Source of the DNA: Pseudomonas fluorescens
GTDB taxonomy: Bacteria > Pseudomonadota > Gammaproteobacteria > Pseudomonadales > Pseudomonadaceae
DNA: 64,000 nucleotides
Reading direction: 5' to 3'
Assembly: GCA_902825215.1 (NCBI GenBank)
Contig: LR782234.1
Location: 3,968,001 to 4,032,000 of the forward strand
A program made the position numbers and the translations under genes. Below the pieces are notes generated by a model that worked only from the letters and a program-made list of their open reading frames with translations, made no database searches and was not told where the DNA came from. Shown one piece after another: positions 43,613-51,852 of the stretch (position 1 is its first letter; every line of letters starts with the position of its first letter).

Positions 43613-44485
43613 GTGAAGCGAACGGATCTGGCGGACACTTTCGTCACCGCAGTGACGGATTTCGATATCAACACAGCGTCCCTGAATGAGATTCGTGCCA
43701 TTCAGGAACTCGTCTATGAGCGCAAAGTCGTGGCGCTGAAAAACCAGCGCTTGACCCGAGAGGGCTACCAGCAGTTCGCTGCGTGCTTTGGCGAACTGGA
43801 GCAGTTCAAGCTCAAGAACTACCACGACCCGGCGTACCCGAACATTCTGGTCATCAATAACCGCAACAGCGGCGGTGCAGTAGGCGCGCGCAAGTTGGGC
43901 AACATGTGGCACAGCGACTCCAGTTATCTGGCCGAACCACTGCCGCTGACGCTGCTGCATGCACAACAACTGCCTGAGGCGGGCGGCGACACGCTGTTCG
44001 TGGACATGCAATCGGTGTACGACGATTTACCCAAGGCTCTGTATGAGCAGGTCATTGATCGTCAGGCCGTACATGACGTGCGCTGGACGTACAAGGTCAG
44101 GGATGACGACGTCGGGGAATCGATTCAGGAAATTTTCACACGGCTTGAACAGAGCTTTCCCGCCAGCACCCATCCGACGGTTGCCGTGCATCCGCGCACC
44201 CGCCGTGAAAGCCTGTACATCAACCCGGGCTACACGTCGAGCATCAGCGGCTATTCGCAAGAACAGAGTCGGGCGTTGCTCGATGAGTTGTTCGCTTTCG
44301 CGCTGAATCCGCAGCGGGTCTTCAACTACCAGTGGGAGCCGCACGATTTGCTGATCTGGGATAACCGCTCGGTGTGGCATTGTGCGACCGAGCTGCCGCG
44401 CGATGCTCAGCGGGTGATGTTCCGCATCGGCGTCAATGACGGCGAGTTCTTTGCCCGGGATGTTTTACGGGAGCATGTTGCATGA
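43613..44485 (+). CDS. TauD/TfdA-family Fe(II)/2-oxoglutarate dioxygenase
   Basis: The start is taken as GTG 43613, with GGGAGA seven bases upstream; the in-frame TTG at 43583 overlaps the PLP gene but lacks a site. The 290-residue enzyme shows the iron facial triad: His100 and Asp102 in GNMWHSDSSYL and His256 in NRSVWHCATE, with a 2-oxoglutarate Arg in QRVMFRIGV. HAQQLPEAGGDTLFVDMQS is typical of the family. It would hydroxylate or desaturate a carboxylate or amine substrate. Its stop overlaps the next start (ATGA), so expression is coupled. Confidence 0.88.
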   Translation: MKRTDLADTFVTAVTDFDINTASLNEIRAIQELVYERKVVALKNQRLTREGYQQFAACFGELEQFKLKNYHDPAYPNILVINNRNSGGAVGARKLGNMWHSDSSYLAEPLPLTLLHAQQLPEAGGDTLFVDMQSVYDDLPKALYEQVIDRQAVHDVRWTYKVRDDDVGESIQEIFTRLEQSFPASTHPTVAVHPRTRRESLYINPGYTSSISGYSQEQSRALLDELFAFALNPQRVFNYQWEPHDLLIWDNRSVWHCATELPRDAQRVMFRIGVNDGEFFARDVLREHVA

Positions 44486-45516
44486 GCCGCAAACGCGTAT
44501 TGGTCGCCCATATTCTGGGCGACGAAGGCAAGCAGATGCTGCGCGAACGTGACGATATCGAAGTGGTGGAGTTCGCCAATACGATCGAGCAGGGTCAGTT
44601 CCGGGCCTTGCTCGAGAGCTTCGATGCCGTCCACGGCGTGATCCTCGGACTGACTCGCTTCGGCGCCGAGGAGCTGCGGCGAGCCCGGGGGCTACAGGTC
44701 GTTTCGCGGATTGGCGTCGGCTTCGACGCGGTGGACATTGCGGTGATGACGCAGGCGGCGATTCCAGTGATGGTATGCGCCAACGCCAACCACCGGGCAG
44801 TGGCCGAACATACGTTGGGGTTCATGCTGGCACTGGCCAAACGTACCGAGGCGCTCAGTCAACTGGTGCGCAGTGGCAACTGGCATCAGCGCTACGAACA
44901 CCTGCCCGGCGAGCTGGAAGGCCGCGAAGCGCTGCTGATTGGTTGCGGCCGCATTGGCGCGCGTGTCGCCACCTTGCTGCTGGCACTGGGGATGCGCGTC
45001 AAGGTGTACGACCCTTATCTTGCCCCACAGCAACTGCCACACGGCGTGCAACCGGTTGCCGTACTGGAGAACGCCCTGGCGAGCGCCGACTACGTCAGCC
45101 TGCACTGTCCGAAGACCGCTGAAACGGTTGGCTTGCTGTCTGCCGAACGCCTGGCCTTGATGAAACCTCAGGCGTTCGTCATCAACACCGCCCGTGGCGG
45201 CATTGTCGACGAACAGGCGCTGTATCAGGCACTGCTGGAAAACCGTCTGGCCGGCGCCGCGCTGGATGTATTCCTGCCCGAGCCACCGACGCACGGCAGC
45301 GGTTTGCCGAGTCTCGCCAACGTCATCTGTTCGCCGCATCTGGCCGGGGTTTCACGCGAAGCGGTCAGGCGCATGGCGACGCTGGCGGCCGGCAACGTGC
45401 TCGACATTTTTGCCGCTGAGCCCAATCCGCAGAACGTCATCAACCCGCAGGTGTTCAAGCGTGCGTTTCACCTGTCTGACGCCGAGTCAGCCAGCACGAT
45501 CCCATACCCAACCTGA
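44482..45516 (+). CDS. D-2-hydroxyacid dehydrogenase (phosphoglycerate dehydrogenase-like)
   Basis: The 344-residue NAD(P)-dependent enzyme has the Rossmann motif LLIGCGRIGARVATLLLALG, the catalytic Arg in INTARGGIVDEQAL, Glu in DVFLPEPP and His in ICSPHLAGVSREA. It lacks the ACT/regulatory domain of SerA, so it is a catabolic or biosynthetic 2-hydroxyacid/2-oxoacid reductase rather than a serine-pathway enzyme. It overlaps the dioxygenase stop by 4 bp and is followed 15 bp later by a DoxX gene. The three enzymes probably act in sequence on one compound. Confidence 0.88.
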   Translation: MSRKRVLVAHILGDEGKQMLRERDDIEVVEFANTIEQGQFRALLESFDAVHGVILGLTRFGAEELRRARGLQVVSRIGVGFDAVDIAVMTQAAIPVMVCANANHRAVAEHTLGFMLALAKRTEALSQLVRSGNWHQRYEHLPGELEGREALLIGCGRIGARVATLLLALGMRVKVYDPYLAPQQLPHGVQPVAVLENALASADYVSLHCPKTAETVGLLSAERLALMKPQAFVINTARGGIVDEQALYQALLENRLAGAALDVFLPEPPTHGSGLPSLANVICSPHLAGVSREAVRRMATLAAGNVLDIFAAEPNPQNVINPQVFKRAFHLSDAESASTIPYPT

Positions 45517-45531
45517 TTTGAGAGCAATGGA

Positions 45532-45954
45532 ATGTACTTACGCTATCAGCTTTTCGATGACCAACGCGACGCCATGATCCTGATCGCACGGATCATGATT
45601 CTGATCCTCTACGGCTACTTCGGCTTCACCTACGTCACTGATCACGGCAGCTTCGTCAGCTACCTCAAATCGGTGAACGCACCGATACCCGAGTTCACGG
45701 CCATCGTTGCCACCATCGTGGAGTTCTTCGGTGGCCTGGCGCTGCTGTTCGGCTTCTGGACCCGGCCGATTGCCGCGATCTTCGTGGTGTACACCATCGG
45801 AACGGGAATCATCGGCCACGCCTTCTGGAACAGCACCAATCCGGCCGATCACCACACGCTGTTCGTGCATTTTTTCAAGAACGTGAGCATCGCCGGGGGA
45901 TTCCTCTTTCTTTGCCTGCTGGGGCCTGGAAAGTACTCGATCGACAAACGTTGA
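45532..45954 (+). CDS. DoxX-family membrane protein
   Basis: This 140-residue inner-membrane protein has four helices (MILIARIMILILYGYFGFTY, EFTAIVATIVEFFGGLALLF, RPIAAIFVVYTIGTGIIGHA, NVSIAGGFLFLCLLG). The ARxxLxxxFxxxG start and EFFGGLALLFG are DoxX hallmarks. The role of the family is poorly defined; some members accompany oxidoreductases. It closes the first operon, just before a strong terminator. Confidence 0.85.
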   Translation: MYLRYQLFDDQRDAMILIARIMILILYGYFGFTYVTDHGSFVSYLKSVNAPIPEFTAIVATIVEFFGGLALLFGFWTRPIAAIFVVYTIGTGIIGHAFWNSTNPADHHTLFVHFFKNVSIAGGFLFLCLLGPGKYSIDKR

Positions 45955-45960
45955 TCTGCC

Positions 45961-45993
45961 AACGACGGGCGCGGCCATACGCCCGTCGTTTTT
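45961..45993 (+). terminator. Intrinsic terminator ending the PLP–dioxygenase–dehydrogenase–DoxX operon
   Basis: AACGACGGGCG and CGCCCGTCGTT form an 11-bp stem with an 8-base loop, followed by TTT. It lies six bases after the DoxX stop and 28 bp before the UbiD-family start, so ubiD probably relies on read-through or on a promoter that I cannot identify. Confidence 0.85.
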
Positions 45994-46020
45994 CCCCTTC
46001 TGTCCCTGCGGAGACCCAGA

Positions 46021-47529
46021 ATGAACACATTGATTGAACCGGTTGCCGACTTGCGCGACTGGCTGGCACGTGCCGAAAAAATCGGCGAATTGCAGACCGT
46101 CTCGCCTGCGGTCAACCCGATTGAAGAAATGAGCGCCATCACTTACCTGCTGGCACGCCAGGGCAACTCGCCCGCGGTGCTGTTCGATCAGCAAGACTCA
46201 CCACTGGGGTTGCGCCACCTGTGGAACATCTTCGGTCCGAGCGTGGCGCGCACCGCGATCACCCTCGAAGAGGCACCTGGTACCCCGACCATGGCGCTGA
46301 TACGGCGCACCAAAGACAAGCTCAGACACAGCATTGCCCCGCTGGAAATCAGCGCTGACGCCGCACCGATCTACCAGAACACGCTGACCGGCAATGACAT
46401 TGACCTCACACGTCTGCCCATTCCCAAACATTGGCCCAGAGATGGCGGCGCCTACGCGGGTACGGCAGATGCTGTGTTCACCCGGGACCCGACATCGGGA
46501 TACCTGAATGTCGGTACCTATCGGATGATGATTCAGGGGCCCCGCGAAGTCGGCTTGTCGCTGGCACCGGGCAAGGATGCGCTGCGGCACATTCATCAGG
46601 CATGGGCCAAGGGCGAAGCGCTGCCGGTCGCCGCCGCCTGGGGTGTCGACCCGTTGATGATGGTGGTGGGCTCGCAGTCCTTGCCACCGGGCGTCAGCGA
46701 ATACGATTTCGCCGGTGGCATCAAGGGCAAGCCGATCGAAGTGGTGCGGGCCAGACATTCGGATCTGTTGATACCCGCCGCTGCGGAGATTGTCATCGAA
46801 GGCCTGATCCGTCCGGGCTCGACTCGCGAGGAAGGCCCCTTTGGCGAATTCACCGGTTACTACGGCTATAAGGACATTGACTGCCCGCTGATCGAAGTCA
46901 CCGCCCTGCACTATCGCACCAGACCCATTCTCACCAACGCGTTGATGGCCGATTTTCCGTCGAACGAGCAAAGCGCGTTTTTCTCGACCATCCGTTCGGC
47001 CAAGATCTGGAGCGACCTGGACAAGCTCGGCATTCAAGGTATCCAGGGAGTGTATTGCCCGCCGGCCGCAGCGGGTGCGTTCGGCATGATCGTCATCAGT
47101 CTCGAACAGAAATACGCCGGGCACGCGGCACAGGCCCTGGCACTCGCCAGCCAGGTGCCCGGTGGCGCCTACATCAGCAAGTGGATCATTGCAGTCGATG
47201 AGGACGTCGACCCCACCGACATGAATCAGGTGCTGTGGGCAATGGCCACGCGCGCAACCCCAAGCGATGACATCGATATTTTGCGCAACACCCGTGGCTC
47301 GCCGCTGGACCCGGCGCAAAATCCACCGGAAAAACGTTTCTTCGGCTCCAAGGCGCTGATCAACGCCTGCAAGGATTACCGCAACATTCGCCATTTCCCG
47401 ACTCGCACACTGTTGCGCCCCGCCGTCTATTCGCAGGTTAGTGCACGCTGGGCAGAACTGGGCCTGCCGGGCGAAGCCCCGCTGATCAGCGCATTCGATA
47501 ACGCGGTGGATTGCCATGAGCAGTCCTGA
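46021..47529 (+). CDS. UbiD-family prenylated-FMN decarboxylase
   Basis: This 502-residue enzyme keeps the prFMN and catalytic residues of the Fdc1/UbiD family: Asn163 and Arg168 (YLNVGTYRMMI), His190 (LRHIHQAW), Glu240 (KPIEVVR), and the Glu pair 271/276 in EEGPFGEFTGYYG. The family reversibly decarboxylates unsaturated or aromatic acids. It is not the ubiquinone-pathway copy by context, and my recollection of PA0254 (HudA) differs throughout. Its stop is overlapped by the UbiX gene, which supplies the cofactor. Substrate is unknown. Confidence 0.92.
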   Translation: MNTLIEPVADLRDWLARAEKIGELQTVSPAVNPIEEMSAITYLLARQGNSPAVLFDQQDSPLGLRHLWNIFGPSVARTAITLEEAPGTPTMALIRRTKDKLRHSIAPLEISADAAPIYQNTLTGNDIDLTRLPIPKHWPRDGGAYAGTADAVFTRDPTSGYLNVGTYRMMIQGPREVGLSLAPGKDALRHIHQAWAKGEALPVAAAWGVDPLMMVVGSQSLPPGVSEYDFAGGIKGKPIEVVRARHSDLLIPAAAEIVIEGLIRPGSTREEGPFGEFTGYYGYKDIDCPLIEVTALHYRTRPILTNALMADFPSNEQSAFFSTIRSAKIWSDLDKLGIQGIQGVYCPPAAAGAFGMIVISLEQKYAGHAAQALALASQVPGGAYISKWIIAVDEDVDPTDMNQVLWAMATRATPSDDIDILRNTRGSPLDPAQNPPEKRFFGSKALINACKDYRNIRHFPTRTLLRPAVYSQVSARWAELGLPGEAPLISAFDNAVDCHEQS

Positions 47530-48082
47530 GCGGCGCATCGTTGTTGGCATCAGCGGCGCCAGCGGCGTGATTTACGGAGTGCGTACGCTGATGCTGCTGC
47601 GCGAACTGGGCATTGCCACCCACCTGGTCATGACCCGGTCAGCGCAGGTCACCCTCGCCCACGAGCTCGATATGAAAGTGGCGGACGTCAAAGCGCTCGC
47701 CAGCGTCGTGCATGATCCGGCCGACATTGGCGCATCGATTTCCAGTGGCTCGTTCAAGACGCTGGGGATGGTCGTTACGCCGTGCTCGATCAAAAGCCTT
47801 TCGGAAATCTCCAGCGGCATCACCGGCAGCCTGCTCAGCCGCGCCGCCGACGTGACACTCAAGGAGCGCCGGCCGTTGATACTGATGGTGCGGGAAACGC
47901 CGTTGCACCTGGGCCATCTGCGCAGCATGACTCAGGTCTGTGAAATGGGCGGCATCGTCATGCCGCCGGTCCCGGCGTTTTATGCGCGACCGCAATCGAT
48001 TCAGGAGATGGTCGACCATACCGTGGGGCGCATGCTCGATTTGCTGGGCCTGGAAACCGGGACGGTACGCCGCTGGAGTTGA
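47516..48082 (+). CDS. ubiX: UbiX-family flavin prenyltransferase
   Basis: The 188-residue UbiX-type enzyme adds a dimethylallyl unit to FMN to make prenylated FMN. Motifs are VVGISGASGVIYGVRTLMLL, VVTPCSIKSLSEISSGITG, LKERRPLILMVRETPLHLGH and MPPVPAFYARPQSI. It overlaps the UbiD-family gene by 14 bp, so cofactor maker and user are made together. Many pseudomonads also have a ubiX elsewhere for ubiquinone, and this copy is probably dedicated. A strong hairpin follows. Confidence 0.93.
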   Translation: MSSPERRIVVGISGASGVIYGVRTLMLLRELGIATHLVMTRSAQVTLAHELDMKVADVKALASVVHDPADIGASISSGSFKTLGMVVTPCSIKSLSEISSGITGSLLSRAADVTLKERRPLILMVRETPLHLGHLRSMTQVCEMGGIVMPPVPAFYARPQSIQEMVDHTVGRMLDLLGLETGTVRRWS

Positions 48083-48101
48083 ACGTCGCACTGGCTGCCT
48101 C

Positions 48102-48131
48102 TTCGGCAACCGCGCCAGCGCGGTTGCCGAA
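48102..48131. terminator. Hairpin after ubiX (probable terminator)
   Basis: TTCGGCAACCGCG and CGCGGTTGCCGAA form a perfect 13-bp stem with a 4-base loop (CCAG). Only CTCTTT follows instead of a proper U-tract. It lies 20 bp after the ubiX stop, tail-to-tail with the MFS gene. Confidence 0.65.
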
Positions 48132-48247
48132 TCGCTCTTTAACAATCCGCAACAACGCAACATCGAAGCGTTTGCCCGCCGCTGGCCTTAGAGCAGCGGG
48201 CAAACGTGTTTCATCGATTCACTTACCGGCACGCTACGGCGCGCCGG

Positions 48248-49603
48248 TCAGCATTCACTGATCACATCGACTTCATCGGTGTAGAGCCGCATCACCGTCA
48301 ACACCGCCGCCGCCAGAAATGACAGCGCAATGATCGACAGGGCGCCGGTCGAACTCCCCGATGCCTGCAGCGTGGCGCCGAGTACGGCGATGCCGGTCAC
48401 CCCGCCACACTGGCGTGCAGCATTCAGTACACCGGAGCCCACACCGACCTTGCCACTGGGCACGCTGGCCAGACAAGCGCCGACGATCACCGGCAACGTC
48501 GCCCCGCCGAGGCCGATCAACACGCCACCGACTACCAGGCTGCCAGGATCGGTGCCGAACAAGGCGAGCAATGCCGCGCCGAGCGCGCCGCACAACATGC
48601 CAGCGGCGCCCACCGAGCGGGCCCCGCACACATTTGCCAGGCGCCCCGAAAGACTGGCCATCACCCCCGTCGCGATGGTCATCGGAATCATTGCAACGCC
48701 GATGTCCATCGGCGTCCGGCCCTGCCCCTGCAACACAAATGGCAAAACGAACAAGCTGCCGTAGTACGCCAGTGTTTGCAGAAACCCGGCACCAATCGCC
48801 GCAGAGAAGGTTCTGGATTCAAACAGATTCAGCGGCAACATCGGCTCGCGCTGCGCCCGTTGCGAATGGATAAATGCCATCGCCCCCGTCAGCGCCAGCA
48901 GCAACGTCGCGATGACCCAGGCATGTCCCCAGCCCCACACGGGGCCTTCGATCAACGCGAAAATCAGCGACACCAGCGCCACGGTCGACAGTGCCTGCCC
49001 CGCCCAGTCGATTGAACGGGGTTGAACGGCAATGTCACTGCCGCGTGAGGCGCAGCACAAAAGAGCGATCAGACAGAACGGCACGTTGAGATAAAAAATC
49101 GAGCGCCAGTCGACCCACTCCACCAACACCCCGCCCAGCAACGGCCCGCTCACCAGAGCGAGGGCCGAGATCCCGCCCCACAGAGCGACGGCCCGGGCTC
49201 GCGCCCTGGCCTCGGGATAGGCCTTGACCAGCAGCGCCATGGAGCTGGGCAGCATTAACGCCGCACCGATACCCTGGACGGCCCGCGCGGTAATCAGCCC
49301 AATGACGCCTTGGGCTGATCCGCAGGCGACCGATGCACCGGTAAACACTATCAAGGCAAACAAGAACACGCGTCTGGCGCCCAGACGATCGCTCAGCGCA
49401 CCGGCCGACAACAGCAGGCTGGCAAACACCAGCGTGTAGGCACCGGCGATCCATTGCAGGCGATCCATTGTCGTTGCCAGATCGCGACCCATGCTGGGCA
49501 ACGCGACATTCAGTGCAGTGACGTCCAGAGCGACCATGAACGAACTCAACGCCACGCCGAGCAAAACGGGCGCCGCCCAAACGGGCTTCGCCATGACTTC
49601 CAT
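48248..49603 (-). CDS. MFS transporter, DHA2 (14-helix) drug-efflux family
   Basis: The carrier (451 residues from ATG 49603; GTG 49621 or 49636 would extend it) has about 14 helices and the DHA2 motifs LDVTALNVALPSM, LQWIAGAYTLVFASLLL, GALSDRLGARRVF and RAVQGIGAALMLPSSMAL. Such proteins export drugs or metabolites with protons. It is divergent from a LysR regulator and flanks the UbiD/UbiX pair, so it may export or import the pathway compound. The 5' end is uncertain because no start has a clear ribosome-binding site. Confidence 0.85.
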   Translation of the reverse strand: MEVMAKPVWAAPVLLGVALSSFMVALDVTALNVALPSMGRDLATTMDRLQWIAGAYTLVFASLLLSAGALSDRLGARRVFLFALIVFTGASVACGSAQGVIGLITARAVQGIGAALMLPSSMALLVKAYPEARARARAVALWGGISALALVSGPLLGGVLVEWVDWRSIFYLNVPFCLIALLCCASRGSDIAVQPRSIDWAGQALSTVALVSLIFALIEGPVWGWGHAWVIATLLLALTGAMAFIHSQRAQREPMLPLNLFESRTFSAAIGAGFLQTLAYYGSLFVLPFVLQGQGRTPMDIGVAMIPMTIATGVMASLSGRLANVCGARSVGAAGMLCGALGAALLALFGTDPGSLVVGGVLIGLGGATLPVIVGACLASVPSGKVGVGSGVLNAARQCGGVTGIAVLGATLQASGSSTGALSIIALSFLAAAVLTVMRLYTDEVDVISEC

Positions 49604-49667
49604 TGACAGGGTTTTGCTCACTTTCCAACACCTCACTGTGTATTCAAAAGCGATCCTGAGGCGATGC

Positions 49668-49680
49668 GCAGGCTTCGTAA
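49668..49680. promoter_or_regulatory. Candidate LysR-type site, copy 2
   Basis: GCAGGCTTCGTAA shares the exact 10-mer GGCTTCGTAA with the site at 42157-42166. It lies in the divergent MFS/LysR gap, followed at once by an AAATTAAAT tract containing GTAAAATTA, which recurs inverted at 50688-50696. Confidence 0.35.
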
Positions 49681-49721
49681 AATTAAATATCGACTACCTG
49701 AACATAAGAGGAACTACTGAG

Positions 49722-50648
49722 ATGATGAACCTGATGCATTGGCGACTACTGGTCGCAGTGGCCGACGCCGAAAACGTTTCGCGCGCCGCCGAGCGCTACG
49801 GCATTACCCAGTCCGGCGCCAGCCAGGCCCTGACGCAAATGGAGGAAGCGCTGGGAGTCAAAGTGTTCGTCCGGGATCGCCGTCAGACCACTGCAACAGC
49901 CATCGGCCAACAGATCATTGATCGAGCCCGTCGCATGCTCAGTGAATTCGAATCGATCCAGAACCTGGTGGACGCATCGCGCGGGTGCCATTTAGGACGC
50001 ATCAAGCTCGCCAGTTTTCCTTCGGTGTTCGCCAGCCTCCTGCCGCCGCTGCTGCAAAGCTTCAGTCGACTGCACCCAGGCATCGAAATTGTCTCGCTCG
50101 AAGGCACTGATGAGGAAGTCGAACAATGGCTGGCCAACAGCAGCATCGATCTTGGCGTCGTGATGAACCCCTGCCCGTCCCGTGGTGCGCTGTTGCTGGG
50201 ACGCGATTCGTGGGTGGCGGCGGTGCCTGCAACCCATGACCTGGCACGAAGATCGTCAGCCAGCACTGTGGCGCTTGAAGATCTGGTGCAAGAGCCGTTC
50301 ATCCTGGCAACCGGTGGCTGCCACCTGAACGGTCAATCGCTCGTCGAGCGCGAGGGCCTCACGCTTGCAGACATCAAGATCACCGTGCGCGACTGGACCA
50401 CTGCATTTGCGCTGATCAGCGAAGGCATGGGCATTTCCATCGTCCCGGCCTCCACACTGCCCGTGGACCGCCGAGGCATGCGGGTTTTTGAATTGAGCAA
50501 GCCCATTTACCGGGAGTTCGGGCTGGTGTGCTCGCCGACCGGCGAGCGCACGCCCTCCGCTCAGGCATTTCTCAATGAAATCCGCAAATCGACCTTGAGC
50601 AGTGAGATTCCGATGACGGTTCGCAGTACCGAAGCGAAAGTCGCCTGA
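49722..50648 (+). CDS. LysR-family regulator, second of the UbiD cluster
   Basis: The 308-residue regulator starts at ATG 49722 or 49725, after AGAGGA. The helix-turn-helix is ENVSRAAERYGITQSGASQA, and the effector domain has SFPSVFASLLPPLLQSFSRL, LGVVMNPCPSRGALLL and EGMGISIVPASTLPV. It is divergent from the DHA2 exporter and is followed by a GST gene. It probably controls both; related 13-bp sites lie on each side of it. Confidence 0.87.
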   Translation: MMNLMHWRLLVAVADAENVSRAAERYGITQSGASQALTQMEEALGVKVFVRDRRQTTATAIGQQIIDRARRMLSEFESIQNLVDASRGCHLGRIKLASFPSVFASLLPPLLQSFSRLHPGIEIVSLEGTDEEVEQWLANSSIDLGVVMNPCPSRGALLLGRDSWVAAVPATHDLARRSSASTVALEDLVQEPFILATGGCHLNGQSLVEREGLTLADIKITVRDWTTAFALISEGMGISIVPASTLPVDRRGMRVFELSKPIYREFGLVCSPTGERTPSAQAFLNEIRKSTLSSEIPMTVRSTEAKVA

Positions 50649-50655
50649 GCCGACA

Positions 50656-50668
50656 TAAGGGCTCCTAA
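50656..50668. promoter_or_regulatory. Candidate LysR-type T-N11-A site, copy 3
   Basis: TAAGGGCTCCTAA matches copy 1 at 10 of 13 positions and keeps the TAAGG..TAA frame; both sites are followed by TG. It lies just after the LysR stop in the GST promoter gap. A further palindromic tract, AAAATCGTAATTTTA (50681-50695), lies 12 bp downstream. Confidence 0.35.
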
Positions 50669-50803
50669 TGATGGGCGCATAAAATCGTAATTTTACCCCT
50701 CGGCATCATGACACCAATATGTCTGGAACAAGGTTCACAGCCGTTTCGCCGATGAAGCGGCCTTACGCTCGGGCACACACTGCCCACCTGGAAGGAGATA
50801 CAC

Positions 50804-51415
50804 ATGAAACTCTACTTTGCGCCCATGACCTGCTCCCTGTCGCCACACATTGTCCTGCGGGAGCTGGGCCTGCCTTTCGAGCTGATCCGGGTCAACAACA
50901 AGACCAAAGCCACGGCAGACGGCCGTGATTTTCGCGACATCAACCCCAAGGGTTATGTCGCGGCACTGGCGCTGGACAACGGCGAGATTCTGACCGAAGG
51001 ACCGGCCATCGTGCAGTACCTGGCCGATCAGGTACCGGGTAATTCACTGGCGCCGGCCAACGGCACCTGGGAGCGGACGCGTCTGCAGGAGTTGCTCAAC
51101 TTCATCACATCGGAGATCCATGGTGGCAGCGCACCGCTGTTCAATGCCGACCTCCCGGAGCCGGTAAAGGAAATTTTCCGCCAGAAACTGTTCAAGCGTC
51201 TGGATTACCTGAACAAGAACCTGGTGCAAAAAGATTATCTGCTGAACACATTCGGCCTGGCCGACGCGTATCTGTTCACCGTCCTGAAATGGCTGCCGTT
51301 CTTCAACATCGATATCAAGAACTGGCCAGAACTGGCCTCGTTCATGGAGCGTATCGAAGCACGTCCAAGCGTGCAGGCGGCCATGGCTGCTGAAGAGGCC
51401 ACTCAGCCGGTTTAA
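50804..51415 (+). CDS. Glutathione S-transferase, beta class
   Basis: This 203-residue protein has a strong AAGGAGATACAC site before its ATG. The N-terminal thioredoxin domain starts MKLYFAPMTCSLSPHIVLRE with Cys10, the residue that binds glutathione in bacterial beta-class enzymes. NPKGYVAALAL and LTEGPAIVQYLAD follow, then the helical domain with LNTFGLADAYLFTVLKWL. It may detoxify or isomerise an electrophilic intermediate of the neighbouring pathway. It follows the LysR gene on the same strand after a gap of about 155 bp. Confidence 0.9.
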   Translation: MKLYFAPMTCSLSPHIVLRELGLPFELIRVNNKTKATADGRDFRDINPKGYVAALALDNGEILTEGPAIVQYLADQVPGNSLAPANGTWERTRLQELLNFITSEIHGGSAPLFNADLPEPVKEIFRQKLFKRLDYLNKNLVQKDYLLNTFGLADAYLFTVLKWLPFFNIDIKNWPELASFMERIEARPSVQAAMAAEEATQPV

Positions 51416-51480
51416 TCATGGATGACTGAAGCTGGTCGATGCCGGCTTCTGCCCAACTTCAATCAGGATGAAGTCTCCCT

Positions 51481-51852
51481 ATGCAAACAATCGAACGCGT
51501 CCCAAGCGGCCACGCAGGACGTAGCCGCTCCTGCGCCTACGCCGATATCGTTTACACCGTTGCCACCAGCTCGGACACCTCGCTGGACATAGCCGGCCAG
51601 ACTCGCGAAGCCCTTGCGGCACTGAGCAGCAGCCTTGAAAGCCTGGGTTCGCATGCCTCACGCATGCTGTCCGCGCAAGTGCTGCTGGCGGACATGAACA
51701 GCAAACCCATTGTTGATAAAATCTGGGCACAGTGGATCGGCGACAACCCTCATCACTGGCCCCAGCGGGCCTGTTTCGGTGTCGACCTCGGCGGCAGGCT
51801 GCTGATCGAAATCATCGTCACAGCGGCGCGGGGAGCGGCTGATGACGCATAA
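51481..51852 (+). CDS. RidA-like (YjgF/Rid family) protein
   Basis: The 123-residue protein resembles Rid-family enzymes: YTVATSSDTSLDIAGQTREA (the usual oligomer-forming QTR), LLADMNSKPIVDKIWAQWIG, and the active-site Arg96 in WPQRACFGV followed by LLIEIIV. Rid proteins hydrolyse reactive enamine/imine products of PLP enzymes, which would fit the PLP enzyme at 42.3 kb. The N-terminus (VPSGHAGRSRSCAYADI) lacks the usual PAPYSQA, so it is not a standard RidA. Its 3' end overlaps the SnoaL-like gene by 11 bp. Confidence 0.75.
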   Translation: MQTIERVPSGHAGRSRSCAYADIVYTVATSSDTSLDIAGQTREALAALSSSLESLGSHASRMLSAQVLLADMNSKPIVDKIWAQWIGDNPHHWPQRACFGVDLGGRLLIEIIVTAARGAADDA

